Shown: one piece after another, positions 39,658-47,335 of the stretch
Position numbering within the stretch: position 1 is the stretch's first letter
How the letters are laid out: each line of letters begins with the position of its first letter
From: an uncultured Ezakiella sp.
GTDB taxonomy: Bacteria; Bacillota; Clostridia; Tissierellales; Peptoniphilaceae
Assembly: GCF_943913045.1 (NCBI RefSeq)
Contig: NZ_CALTVH010000011.1
Location: 1 to 47,454, forward strand
Direction of reading: 5' to 3'
Length of the DNA: 47,454 bases
Made by a program: the position numbers and the translations under genes
The notes under the pieces: generated by a model
Seen by the model: the letters and a program-made list of their open reading frames with translations, nothing else
The model's database searches: none
What the model was told of the DNA's origin: nothing

Positions 39658-42600
39658 TTATTCGTAGGATTTCAAGGACGAAACCATATCAATCTCCCTC
39701 AACTGCCTTACCACAATTCGTCTGATTAAAAATACAAAGACCATGGTGATGACTGCTGAGAACAAGTAGGGCTTATAAGTCAATAATAAATTCATCTGTA
39801 TGTCGTCGGGGCTTAGGATTTCACTGACGACGCCTAGCATGCCCCAGCCGACCAAAAATCCTGCGAGGATGCCCAGGACAGATAACATAATTGTTTCCTT
39901 GTAAACATAATTGGTCAATTCTTGGGAGTTAAAACCCAAAACTTTTACGGTTGAGAGTTCTCTCATCCTTTCACTGATATTTATATTGGTTAGGTTATAC
40001 AAGACGACAAAGGCCAGGGCTGCTGCACACAGCAAGATAACCACTGTGATTATCCTGATTGATCCCATCCAGTCTTCGATGATTTTTAGGTGGTCGTCGA
40101 AGTTGGTGATGGTAAGAATCGAGCTGTTGTCGCGGAGACCTTCGATTGCTGCCGCTGAAGCTGCTGGATCTTTGAGTTTGACTATATAAGCATTGGATTC
40201 AAAGTCTTCGCCAAAGAATTTTTCATAGTCGGTCTTTGGCATGATGATGGCATGGCCAATATAAAAATCAAACCAATCCTCGGGACCCACTGCCACTTGG
40301 TAGTTTTTCAGATTTGAATCCTGTAAAGTCAGCTTGCCGTCAGTCAAATAGTTTTGCAATTTCCGACTCATAAGCGGTCGGTCTGGGTCCAAGTGGACTG
40401 GCTTTCTCAAATAAATCTCCCTCTTCAAGTGGACGAAGTTGGAGAAATCTTCTGGATTTTCTGGCACCATAATTTGAACTTGTTGGTCCTTGCCTTCTTC
40501 GGCTTCCAAGAGCATTTGGTTCATGTAAATTTTGGTGTAGGCCTCTACATCGTCAGAATCCAAAAACTTTTGTAGGTCGTCAAGGCCGTCTTTTGGCAGG
40601 GACTTGTCGGTCGTAATTGTGACTTGGTAGGTGTAGACTTCCTCAAACTGGTGCTTGTCCATACCACCGATGGCTTCCTTGAGTGAAAAGCCCAAGAATA
40701 TCAGTCCAGTACAGCCCGCCACGCCAAAGATAGTCATAAACATCCTGGACTTGTAGCGGAAGACATTTCTAAGTGTAACCTTGTTTAAGAAACTTAATCT
40801 ATTCCAAATAAATGGAATTTTTTCTATTAATATCTTCTTGGCTTTTTTCGGAGCCTTTGGTCTGAGTAAGCTGGCTGCGTTTTCCTTCAAGGTCCTCTTG
40901 ATAACCAAGATAATTGTAAGCACATTTGCCAAAACTCCCACCATGATGGCCGTTAGATTTATGCCAACGGATGGGGTGATTTGCAATTTTTTAATTACAA
41001 ATGATGCACTGTAGGCCTTGTAAATTGCTCTTAGCAATAGAGTCGACCCAAGGGCCGCGCCGATTATGCCGCCGATTAAACTTGAAATGAGTCCATACAA
41101 AATATATTTTTGGTAGATATCCATCTTGCCATAGCCAAGGGCCTTGTAAGTCCCGATGTCGATCCTGTCCTCTTCAATCATACGCGTCATGGTCGCAACT
41201 GAAACCAAGACTGCAATAAAGAAAAAGAATACAGGGAAGATCCAAGAAACATAGTCCAGATTATTGGCAGACTCGTACATAAAGTAGATGGCATCGTTGT
41301 CCCTCCTGGTTTGGACTGCAAAGTGTGGCTCGTTTAAATTTCTAATGATCTCCTTGGCATCGGCGATTTTCTTTTCGCCGTCGGCAATGTCAACCAGGGC
41401 ATCTCTCTTTTTCTTGTTAAAGTCGGCCAGCTTTTCGTCGTACTCGGCCTTGCCCTCGATGTATTCTCGGTTGCCTTCGTTAAATTGAATAATGGCGTCG
41501 GCAATCTTGTCATTGCCCTTTTTAATTTCGCGGTCCAGCTTGGCCTCGGCATCTTTTAGTTCGGCCTCGCCGTCTAAGAGTTTCTTTTCTTCTCTGGCCA
41601 AACGGTCCTTAGCGTCATCAAGTTTTTTCTTGCCCTCGTCCAATTCTTTTTTGGCGTCGTCAAGCTTTTTCTTTTCTTCAGGAAGTTTGTCTCTAGCTTC
41701 ATTTATCAGCCTTAAATTTTTCTTTAAATCATTTTCAGCTGTTTCCGCTTCAACCAGTCCCGCATTCGCAGTTGCCAGTCCCGCTTCGGCTTGGGCCTTT
41801 TGGCTGATCAGGGCTTGCTTTTGCCCCTCCAGTCCAGCGATTTTTGCCCGAGCTTCATCATAGCCAGGTGCCCCTTGGGGAATTCCATTTAGCTGGCTGA
41901 TGGCCCCATCGATTTGACTAATGCCTGCCTCAATTTGACCAAGAGCCGCCTGGGCTTCGCTTATACCCATGCTGGCTTGTGCCTTGCCGCTTTCGACCTG
42001 TCTCAGGCCGCGTTTAATTTTATCTTCGTTGTCGTCAAGTTCTTTGACCCCGTCTTCGTATTTTTTTAAGCCATCATTGTATTTTTTAAGGCCGTCTTCG
42101 TAGTCGGCCTCATGGTCGGCCAATTCTTTTTTTGCATCGGCCAATTGGATTTTGCCGTCGTCGATCTTAGCCTGGGCATCTGCCATTTCCTTCCTGGCAT
42201 CGGCCTCGCCCTTGGCCAAGTCCCGTTTGCCTTGGGCAATCTTGGCCTGACCGTCATCTAGCTTAATCTTGGCGTCTGCCAATTTCTTTTCAGCGTCATT
42301 AAACTTTTCTTCCGCATCCGCAATCTGTTCCTTGGCATCCTTGATGTCGGCTTCACCATCGCGGATTTTTTTGAGATTTTTGTCCTTGAGGTCCTTAAAT
42401 TTTACAGCCGACCTTGGTGCAAGCAGGTCCTTGATTTCCGTTTTCTTTTCGCGAGCGCCATTAATATAGGCAGAGGACTCTGGATTTTTCCCAGCAATTT
42501 CCTCCAGCCTTAATTTTACAAAACTGTAGTCGTCGTCATTAAAGTTTTCTTCTGTTATATAGCCAATTGTCCCAATGCTGGTCCCTGACTTGTAGCTAAC

Positions 42601-43161
42601 GCCCTTGAGCCCCTGCATAATGTAGTCGGTCGAGATGGCCTTGCCCACGACCGTATAAGTATAAGTTTTGAGTGAGTCTGGGTCATCGTCTTCCTTGAAC
42701 TTGTCCACTTCCTTGGCAAACTGAACTGTATCGCCAATTTTTATATTGTCAAAGGTGTTTACAGCCTCGATCAAAATTTCGCCTGGTTCTTCAGGTAGGC
42801 GGCCTTCTATAACTTCAGGCACAGAAATATTTTGGCTGAGGGATTCGAGTTTTATATTTATTTTTTCATCAGGCCAGTTGAGGTCAACCGAGTAGCCAGC
42901 GTATAAATCTTGGATGCCGTCCACTCCCTCTATGAGCCTTATGTCTTCGTCGTCAATGCCTACCGGCCCCACGATTGTCAGGTCGTACATATTTTGCCTT
43001 TCGGCGTGCATGGTCGCATTGTCCCGCATGGCTGGACCCGTAACTTTTAATCCCACCAAAACAAACACGCCCACCATAATCATTGCTGTTATGGATAAAA
43101 ACCTGGTGCGTGTTTTCTTGATCTCTCTTAACATATCTTTTAAGAGTGCTTTTTTCTTCAT
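39658..43161 (-). CDS. FtsX-like ABC permease with large coiled-coil extracytoplasmic domain
   Basis: A 1167-residue permease. One helix near residue 25 (FLSITAMIMVGVFVLVGL), then a large outer domain. Within it, residues ~270-650 are heptad-rich coiled coil (DAEEKFNDAEKKLADAKIKL, KKKLDDAKKELDEGKKKL). Three helices follow (e.g. WIFPVFFFFIAVLVSVATM and an FtsX domain), then a second outer region and three final helices (VVILLCAAALAFVVLYNL...). This is the MacB/YvrN-like duplicated FtsX architecture of Gram-positives. ATG 43161 lies four bases after the ATPase stop. Probably moves or extrudes a lipid, peptide or other substrate from the membrane; the substrate is unknown. Confidence 0.88.
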   Translation of the reverse strand: MKKKALLKDMLREIKKTRTRFLSITAMIMVGVFVLVGLKVTGPAMRDNATMHAERQNMYDLTIVGPVGIDDEDIRLIEGVDGIQDLYAGYSVDLNWPDEKINIKLESLSQNISVPEVIEGRLPEEPGEILIEAVNTFDNIKIGDTVQFAKEVDKFKEDDDPDSLKTYTYTVVGKAISTDYIMQGLKGVSYKSGTSIGTIGYITEENFNDDDYSFVKLRLEEIAGKNPESSAYINGAREKKTEIKDLLAPRSAVKFKDLKDKNLKKIRDGEADIKDAKEQIADAEEKFNDAEKKLADAKIKLDDGQAKIAQGKRDLAKGEADARKEMADAQAKIDDGKIQLADAKKELADHEADYEDGLKKYNDGLKKYEDGVKELDDNEDKIKRGLRQVESGKAQASMGISEAQAALGQIEAGISQIDGAISQLNGIPQGAPGYDEARAKIAGLEGQKQALISQKAQAEAGLATANAGLVEAETAENDLKKNLRLINEARDKLPEEKKKLDDAKKELDEGKKKLDDAKDRLAREEKKLLDGEAELKDAEAKLDREIKKGNDKIADAIIQFNEGNREYIEGKAEYDEKLADFNKKKRDALVDIADGEKKIADAKEIIRNLNEPHFAVQTRRDNDAIYFMYESANNLDYVSWIFPVFFFFIAVLVSVATMTRMIEEDRIDIGTYKALGYGKMDIYQKYILYGLISSLIGGIIGAALGSTLLLRAIYKAYSASFVIKKLQITPSVGINLTAIMVGVLANVLTIILVIKRTLKENAASLLRPKAPKKAKKILIEKIPFIWNRLSFLNKVTLRNVFRYKSRMFMTIFGVAGCTGLIFLGFSLKEAIGGMDKHQFEEVYTYQVTITTDKSLPKDGLDDLQKFLDSDDVEAYTKIYMNQMLLEAEEGKDQQVQIMVPENPEDFSNFVHLKREIYLRKPVHLDPDRPLMSRKLQNYLTDGKLTLQDSNLKNYQVAVGPEDWFDFYIGHAIIMPKTDYEKFFGEDFESNAYIVKLKDPAASAAAIEGLRDNSSILTITNFDDHLKIIEDWMGSIRIITVVILLCAAALAFVVLYNLTNINISERMRELSTVKVLGFNSQELTNYVYKETIMLSVLGILAGFLVGWGMLGVVSEILSPDDIQMNLLLTYKPYLFSAVITMVFVFLIRRIVVRQLREIDMVSSLKSYE

Positions 43162-43165
43162 AAAA

Positions 43166-43876
43166 TCACCATTCAATCGTTTCAATATCTACGGGATTTT
43201 CGTTCTCGTAAATGTTCCTCACTTTGGCATCCCAAATCTCTATAACCTTGTCGGCTATTGGGGTAATGGCGGTGTTGTGGGTGATAATTACAACAGTAGT
43301 ATTAGTTTTTCTGGCCGTATCTTGGAGGAGCTTTAAAATTTGCTTACCCGTGTGATAGTCGAGTGCCCCTGTTGGCTCGTCGCAAAGCAAAATTGACGGG
43401 CGTTTGGCCAGGGCCCTGGCGATAGAACAGCGTTGTTGCTCGCCGCCAGAGAGTTGCGAAGGAAAATTATCCATCCGCTTGTCCAGACCCACTTGGGTCA
43501 AAATTTCCTCTGCAGGAATTGAATTTTCTACAATTTGGCTGGCCAGCTCCACATTTTCCCTGGCCGTTAAATTATTTATGAGGTTGTAAAATTGGAAGAC
43601 AAAGCCAATCTTGTACCTCCTGTAATTGGTGAGCTCGGCATCTGTGGCCTGGGAAATATCCTGACCATCCACAATAATTTGCCCAGAGTCCGGCCTGTCC
43701 ATGCCGCCCAAAATATTTAAGATGGTCGACTTGCCGGCGCCCGATGGACCAACTATAACCGTTAGCTCGCCTTTGTTTATATCAAAAGAAATATCATTGT
43801 TGGCGTAAATCTTACTATTGCCAGACCCATAGGACTTTACGATATTTCTTACTATTGCTCCTTCTTTATTTTCCAT
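43166..43876 (-). CDS. ABC transporter ATP-binding protein (MacB/LolD type)
   Basis: A 236-residue ATPase. Walker A GPSGAGKSTILN, Q-loop FVFQFYNLI, signature LSGGEQQRCSIARA, Walker B ILLCDEPTGALD, switch His VIITHNTAI. The partner of the adjacent FtsX-like permease. Nine bases after the ATP-grasp gene. Confidence 0.95.
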   Translation of the reverse strand: MENKEGAIVRNIVKSYGSGNSKIYANNDISFDINKGELTVIVGPSGAGKSTILNILGGMDRPDSGQIIVDGQDISQATDAELTNYRRYKIGFVFQFYNLINNLTARENVELASQIVENSIPAEEILTQVGLDKRMDNFPSQLSGGEQQRCSIARALAKRPSILLCDEPTGALDYHTGKQILKLLQDTARKTNTTVVIITHNTAITPIADKVIEIWDAKVRNIYENENPVDIETIEW

Positions 43877-43885
43877 AAAATGCTC

Positions 43886-45202
43886 CTATTCGTATTTAAA
43901 AGCTGGAGCTGCGATGTACTCCCTAGCCGATCCGATAATATTATCGATACCAAAGCGGCCGTAGATGCCCTTGAAGGCTTCGTTGTAGGAGAAAAGACCC
44001 AGCATGTTTGCTCGTTCAACCACTTGCCACTGATCATTTTCGTCCAGCTCAATAAATTTAACAAATTTTTTCTCTACATATTCTTGGTAGATAAAGTCCT
44101 TGTTATAAACTTCGCGTGCACGTTCCCTGAATTCTTCTTCAGAGAATTCGCTGCCCACAAAAACTCCCCGAGCTCCGCGCAGGTCGTTTGGCTTAAAGAT
44201 ATATTTTGCCCTGTCCCTGACGATCTCTTCGAAAAATTCTTCGTCACCTTCAAATCTAGCTGTAAAAGGAATATGCTCTTCTATAAACATAACGTCTTCG
44301 ATGTCCATGTCCTCCTTGACGTCCTCGCGGTGGAGGACTTCAAAGAAGGTCTTGTTATGGGCGATTTGCGACCTAAAGGACCCGATTGAAATAAAGGCAT
44401 CGTTTAGGTAAGCGTCGATAAAGGCCTTGGACTCATTATATTTTTCCATGATTTCACTGGTGACAGCCCGCCTGTAGACCATGTCGATCTTTTGCCCATC
44501 AAAAGTAAGGGCATTTGCATCTGCATCGTAAACTAAGTCTTCCATATCGGCGATGATGGCTTTAAGTCCTGCCTTTTCATAGGCCGCTTTAAATTTCACA
44601 AAGTCCTTTGGCGTGCCTGAGCCCTTGAAGTCCACGATGGCAACTGTAATTCCCTCGTGGCTGCCCTTGGCCATGTCGTATATTTCCAGGGACTTATTCA
44701 CCCATGAATCATAGAGCTCAAAGGGTTTTAAATTCCAATTTAAGTCCTTGAAGATTTTGGACTCTTCAAAAATTTCTGCCAATCCGGAATCTTCGCTCAT
44801 GGCAGATGATCCGTCTGTATTTATCTCGCAGAATTTAAAGTCAGTCAATGAATTAAAAAATACATCATACCTGCCAATGGCAACTGGAATTTCATAAAGA
44901 GGATCGTGAAGGATCAGCTCTTCTAGCTCTTTTGAAAAGCCAAAAAGCGCCCGGAAATTTTCATCGCGCAAGTATTTTTCTGTGACCTTGCGGATAATTT
45001 CGTTGGTCCTAGTTACTATAAATTTAAAGGCATCGTTATCACGTCTGGACACCAAAAGCGGCTGATAAGTAAAAGGAACTATCTTGCCAGCATAGGTCAC
45101 GTCGTTTTTTAGGGCCAGTTCTTGCAAGCGCTTAAAGTCCTCTACATAGTCGCCATTTTTTACAAATTCAATATACTCATCAATTTTTCTGTCGCTATAC
45201 AT
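43886..45202 (-). CDS. ATP-grasp ligase of glutathionylspermidine-synthase-like type
   Basis: A 438-residue protein. Motifs FCEINTDGSSAMSEDSG (substrate/N-terminal region), VDFKGSGTPKDF, MVYRRAVTSEI and KYIFKPNDLRGARGVFVG (ATP-binding Lys) with EEHIPFTARF fit the circularly permuted ATP-grasp group that includes glutathionylspermidine synthases. Inferred to add a further residue to the product of the upstream ligase. ATG 45202 overlaps the upstream stop by 8 bases, so coupled translation. The exact substrate is unknown. Confidence 0.7.
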   Translation of the reverse strand: MYSDRKIDEYIEFVKNGDYVEDFKRLQELALKNDVTYAGKIVPFTYQPLLVSRRDNDAFKFIVTRTNEIIRKVTEKYLRDENFRALFGFSKELEELILHDPLYEIPVAIGRYDVFFNSLTDFKFCEINTDGSSAMSEDSGLAEIFEESKIFKDLNWNLKPFELYDSWVNKSLEIYDMAKGSHEGITVAIVDFKGSGTPKDFVKFKAAYEKAGLKAIIADMEDLVYDADANALTFDGQKIDMVYRRAVTSEIMEKYNESKAFIDAYLNDAFISIGSFRSQIAHNKTFFEVLHREDVKEDMDIEDVMFIEEHIPFTARFEGDEEFFEEIVRDRAKYIFKPNDLRGARGVFVGSEFSEEEFRERAREVYNKDFIYQEYVEKKFVKFIELDENDQWQVVERANMLGLFSYNEAFKGIYGRFGIDNIIGSAREYIAAPAFKYE

Positions 45203-46475
45203 CAATATCCTCCAAATTCATTTTGCAAATTTCAATCGCATGGTCGCAAGTTGCGTAGGTCTTCCACCTATCAATCTGTTGCCTGCGAAGGGTATTGCCC
45301 TCCATGAGTGGGACAATTTTTTCTATATAAGGCTTAAAGCAGTCCTTTACATCCAAGGCTGATAAAATATCAACCCCCCAAGCCTCCATGGTCTTACCCA
45401 TCATCTTTGTCTTGGTCCCTTTTTCATACATTTCCAGACGGGCACGTTCGCTTTCCTTGAAAGTCAAATCGCCAATCAAATTGTAAACTCTATCCATATT
45501 GTCATCATTATAGAAGATTGAGTTTAAAAGTGCAACAGCTCCCAGATTGTAAGGATAAGGAATGGAATCCAATTGCCTAATTTCTATAAAACGTTTGGTG
45601 CGGACGTCTGGGAAAACCATGGTCATTAGGTGTTCCATCTCCTTCTTGGATGCACCGGTCATGGCCTGGTCAATAGTCCCATCGAAGGCATGGAATTCAC
45701 CATCCTTCAAGGTAAAAATCGCATCATTTGATAAAAGAAATTTGGCGTAGTCCTCGTATTTAAAATCAGGACGGAAGGCCGCTTCAAAAGTTCCACAACG
45801 CTTGCGGTCAGTGTTGTTCCAAACCATAGACCTAAAGGCATAAACGTCGATTGGTCTGCCGCCTTTAAAGGCCACATTGTCAAATAAAATATACAAAATA
45901 TTTGAAAGCTTGTTGGCCAAGGCATATTTGCGGCCATAGTCCTTTTCGTTTAGAAAATCCAAAGATACTTGGACGCTGGCCGTCCCCTTCATCATAAATT
46001 TCCCCATGGTACCAGCCGTCTTAAAATAATTGTACATGGCATGGTAACGTTCCTTGGGCAAAATTTTTATATCGTCAACATCGCTTAGGGGTTGGAAGCC
46101 CAAAGTGTAAATGTCAGAATCAAAAGGTGTCAGGGCATCGATTGCATCCCGGTAAAATTTAAAGAGCTCAGACTTCACCTCGCAAGGATTTTCCAGAGGG
46201 TCAGTAGAAAATTCCAACTGGCCACCCGGCTCAGTTGAGATAATCAAGCCGTCCTTTTCAATGGAGAGAACAAAGTCACCTTCGAAATTCCCCTTCCAAC
46301 CCTTGTCGATCATAGCTAAAAAGAGGTCCCTTGATCCACCTGCATCATAATAAGAACGCGCCCGCGCCTGTGAATCCAAAAGCAAATGCTCAAATTCAAC
46401 CCCCATCCGTAAATTGTCAGGCGCCTTCTCCTGAGCCTTGAAGTATTCGCAAACTTTATCTATATTTTTCAGCAT
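45195..46475 (-). CDS. Glutamate-cysteine ligase-like protein (GCS2/plant type)
   Basis: A 426-residue protein resembling GCS2-type gamma-glutamylcysteine ligases: NLRMGVEFEHLLLD (catalytic Glu region), ISTEPGGQLEFSTDPLENP, MMKGTASVQVSLDF and RFIEIRQLDSIPYP. Forms the amide of glutamate's gamma-carboxyl with an amino acid, using ATP. With the downstream ATP-grasp protein it would replace GshA plus GshB. It lies at the head of a four-gene operon with the ABC exporter genes. Confidence 0.82.
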   Translation of the reverse strand: MLKNIDKVCEYFKAQEKAPDNLRMGVEFEHLLLDSQARARSYYDAGGSRDLFLAMIDKGWKGNFEGDFVLSIEKDGLIISTEPGGQLEFSTDPLENPCEVKSELFKFYRDAIDALTPFDSDIYTLGFQPLSDVDDIKILPKERYHAMYNYFKTAGTMGKFMMKGTASVQVSLDFLNEKDYGRKYALANKLSNILYILFDNVAFKGGRPIDVYAFRSMVWNNTDRKRCGTFEAAFRPDFKYEDYAKFLLSNDAIFTLKDGEFHAFDGTIDQAMTGASKKEMEHLMTMVFPDVRTKRFIEIRQLDSIPYPYNLGAVALLNSIFYNDDNMDRVYNLIGDLTFKESERARLEMYEKGTKTKMMGKTMEAWGVDILSALDVKDCFKPYIEKIVPLMEGNTLRRQQIDRWKTYATCDHAIEICKMNLEDIDV

Positions 46476-46490
46476 AATATCAAAAACCCC

Positions 46491-46519
46491 TTTACAAAAA
46501 ATTTTAAATAGTGTATAAT
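46491..46519 (+). promoter_or_regulatory. tRNA-Leu promoter
   Basis: TTTACA (46491-46496), 17-base spacer, TATAAT (46514-46519), giving a start about 85 bases before the tRNA. Confidence 0.7.
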
Positions 46520-46543
46520 AAATAACGGTATCAAGAATACCAA
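46515..46543 (-). promoter_or_regulatory. Promoter of the ligase-ABC operon
   Basis: On minus TTGGTA (46538-46543), 17-base spacer, TATTAT (46515-46520). It overlaps the tRNA-Leu -10 on the other strand. GGTAT/ATACC (46527-46541) is a small palindrome inside the spacer and -35. Confidence 0.5.
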
Positions 46544-46609
46544 CTAGTTAATTATACCCTATTAACAAGGCTAAGTCACAAACTTTGGCCAAATAGGCAA
46601 GAAAAATAT

Positions 46610-46695
46610 GCGGATGTGGCGGAACTGGCAGACGCGCATGGTTGAGGGCCATGTGATCCTAGATCGTGGGGGTTCAAATCCCTTTATCCGCACCA
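46610..46695 (+). tRNA. tRNA-Leu (anticodon GAG)
   Basis: An 86-base tRNA with long variable arm and encoded CCA. Acceptor GCGGATG / TATCCGC. Anticodon stem CATGG/CCATG with loop TTGAGGG (GAG). T arm GGGGGTTCAAATCCC. Confidence 0.95.
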
Positions 46696-46743
46696 CAACG
46701 AAAACACCCGAAGGGGTGTTTTTTTGTTGTGGTGCGGATAAAG
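46682..46743. terminator. Long palindrome at the tRNA-Leu 3' end, including its terminator
   Basis: CTTTATCCGCACCACAAC (46682-46699) is exactly complementary to GTTGTGGTGCGGATAAAG (46726-46743). Inside it AACACCC (46703-46709) / GGGTGTT (46714-46720) plus a T-run form a normal terminator. The outer arm includes the tRNA acceptor strand. Confidence 0.85.
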
Positions 46744-46763
46744 TTGGAATACAAACAACAACG

Positions 46764-46891
46764 CTATTTCACAGGTAAATTTTAGGAAAAAGGCGTAGTG
46801 CAGAAATTTTGTGAATGAGGTGTACTCCTGTACATCGAAATTCACAAAAAATTTCGAAACAAGTCTTTTTACAAAATTTAACGTGAAATAG
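46764..46891. repeat. P-family palindromic element, copy D
   Basis: Perfect end repeats CTATTTCAC (46764-46772) / GTGAAATAG (46883-46891). The central stem GGTGTAC (46819-46825) / GTACATC (46830-46836) and the arms AGTGCAGAAATTTTGTGAAT match the family. It ends exactly where the tRNA 3' remnant begins. Confidence 0.75.
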
Positions 46892-46926
46892 TCGTGGGGG
46901 GACAAACCTCCCTTATCCGCACCACA
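46892..46926 (+). repeat. tRNA-Leu 3'-end remnant
   Basis: TCGTGGGGG then ACAAAC, ending TTATCCGCACCACA. It matches the last ~34 bases of the tRNA gene (46664-46697) with a few changes in the T arm. The upstream part of a tRNA is absent. Confidence 0.75.
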
Positions 46927-46969
46927 TTTCATGTTGAATTTGCGGTTAAAATTGATGAATTTTTATAGC

Positions 46970-47000
46970 AAAAAGACCCACGTATAAACGTGAGCCTTAT
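46970..47000 (-). repeat. H-like hairpin within P-like flanks
   Basis: On minus GGCTCACG / CGTGGGTC (46975-46996) closes loop TTTATA, with a T-run after it. Flanks GCGGTTAAAATTGATGAA and TTGACCGTAAAA resemble P-family arms. Confidence 0.45.
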
Positions 47001-47030
47001 ATTTTTCTCTCTACCAAAATTTAGCTTTGA

Positions 47031-47150
47031 CCGTAAAATTCACCAATCGAACATCGTTTGCACTCGTTCTCTTGGGATTCTCTGACACGAGACCTGCTAG
47101 CCAATCAACTTCGCCTTTTCAAGGCTCGTTTCTTGGGCTAGGGCTTCGAA
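47031..47150 (-). repeat. R2 repeat, copy 2 (uninterrupted)
   Basis: Opposite orientation to 4905-5070. Read on minus, GAGCCTTGAAAAGGCG shows the site that is split by the hairpin in copy 1. Contains no gene. Confidence 0.75.
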
Positions 47151-47167
47151 ATTTGATGAGTTTTGTA

Positions 47168-47199
47168 CTAAAAAAGCAACCACATTTAAGTGATTGCTT
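47168..47199 (-). terminator. Terminator downstream of tuf
   Basis: AAGCAACCAC (47174-47183) / GTGATTGCTT (47190-47199), with an A-run on plus giving a U-tract on minus. It lies after the P element that follows tuf. Confidence 0.65.
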
Positions 47200-47205
47200 T
47201 CTTTG

Positions 47206-47335
47206 ATTTTGTGAGGAAAAACGGATGAGATTCGCGATGTGCAGAAATTTAGCGAATGAGGTGGGCTCGAGTGCCCTCCGCAGTGAGCAAATATTTCGAA
47301 ACAAGCGAAGGTCGCCGTTTTAACCACAAAATTGT
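47206..47335. repeat. P-family palindromic element, copy B
   Basis: Inverted ends TTTTGTGAGGAAAAACGG and CCGTTTTAACCACAAAA. Central stem GGTGGGC (47260-47266) / GCCCTCC (47273-47279), loop TCGAGT. Its last base precedes the tuf stop codon. Confidence 0.8.

Noticed and set aside
46684..46932. 82-codon minus frame across tRNA 3' end and P repeat
   Set aside because: Consists of tRNA and repeat sequence only.
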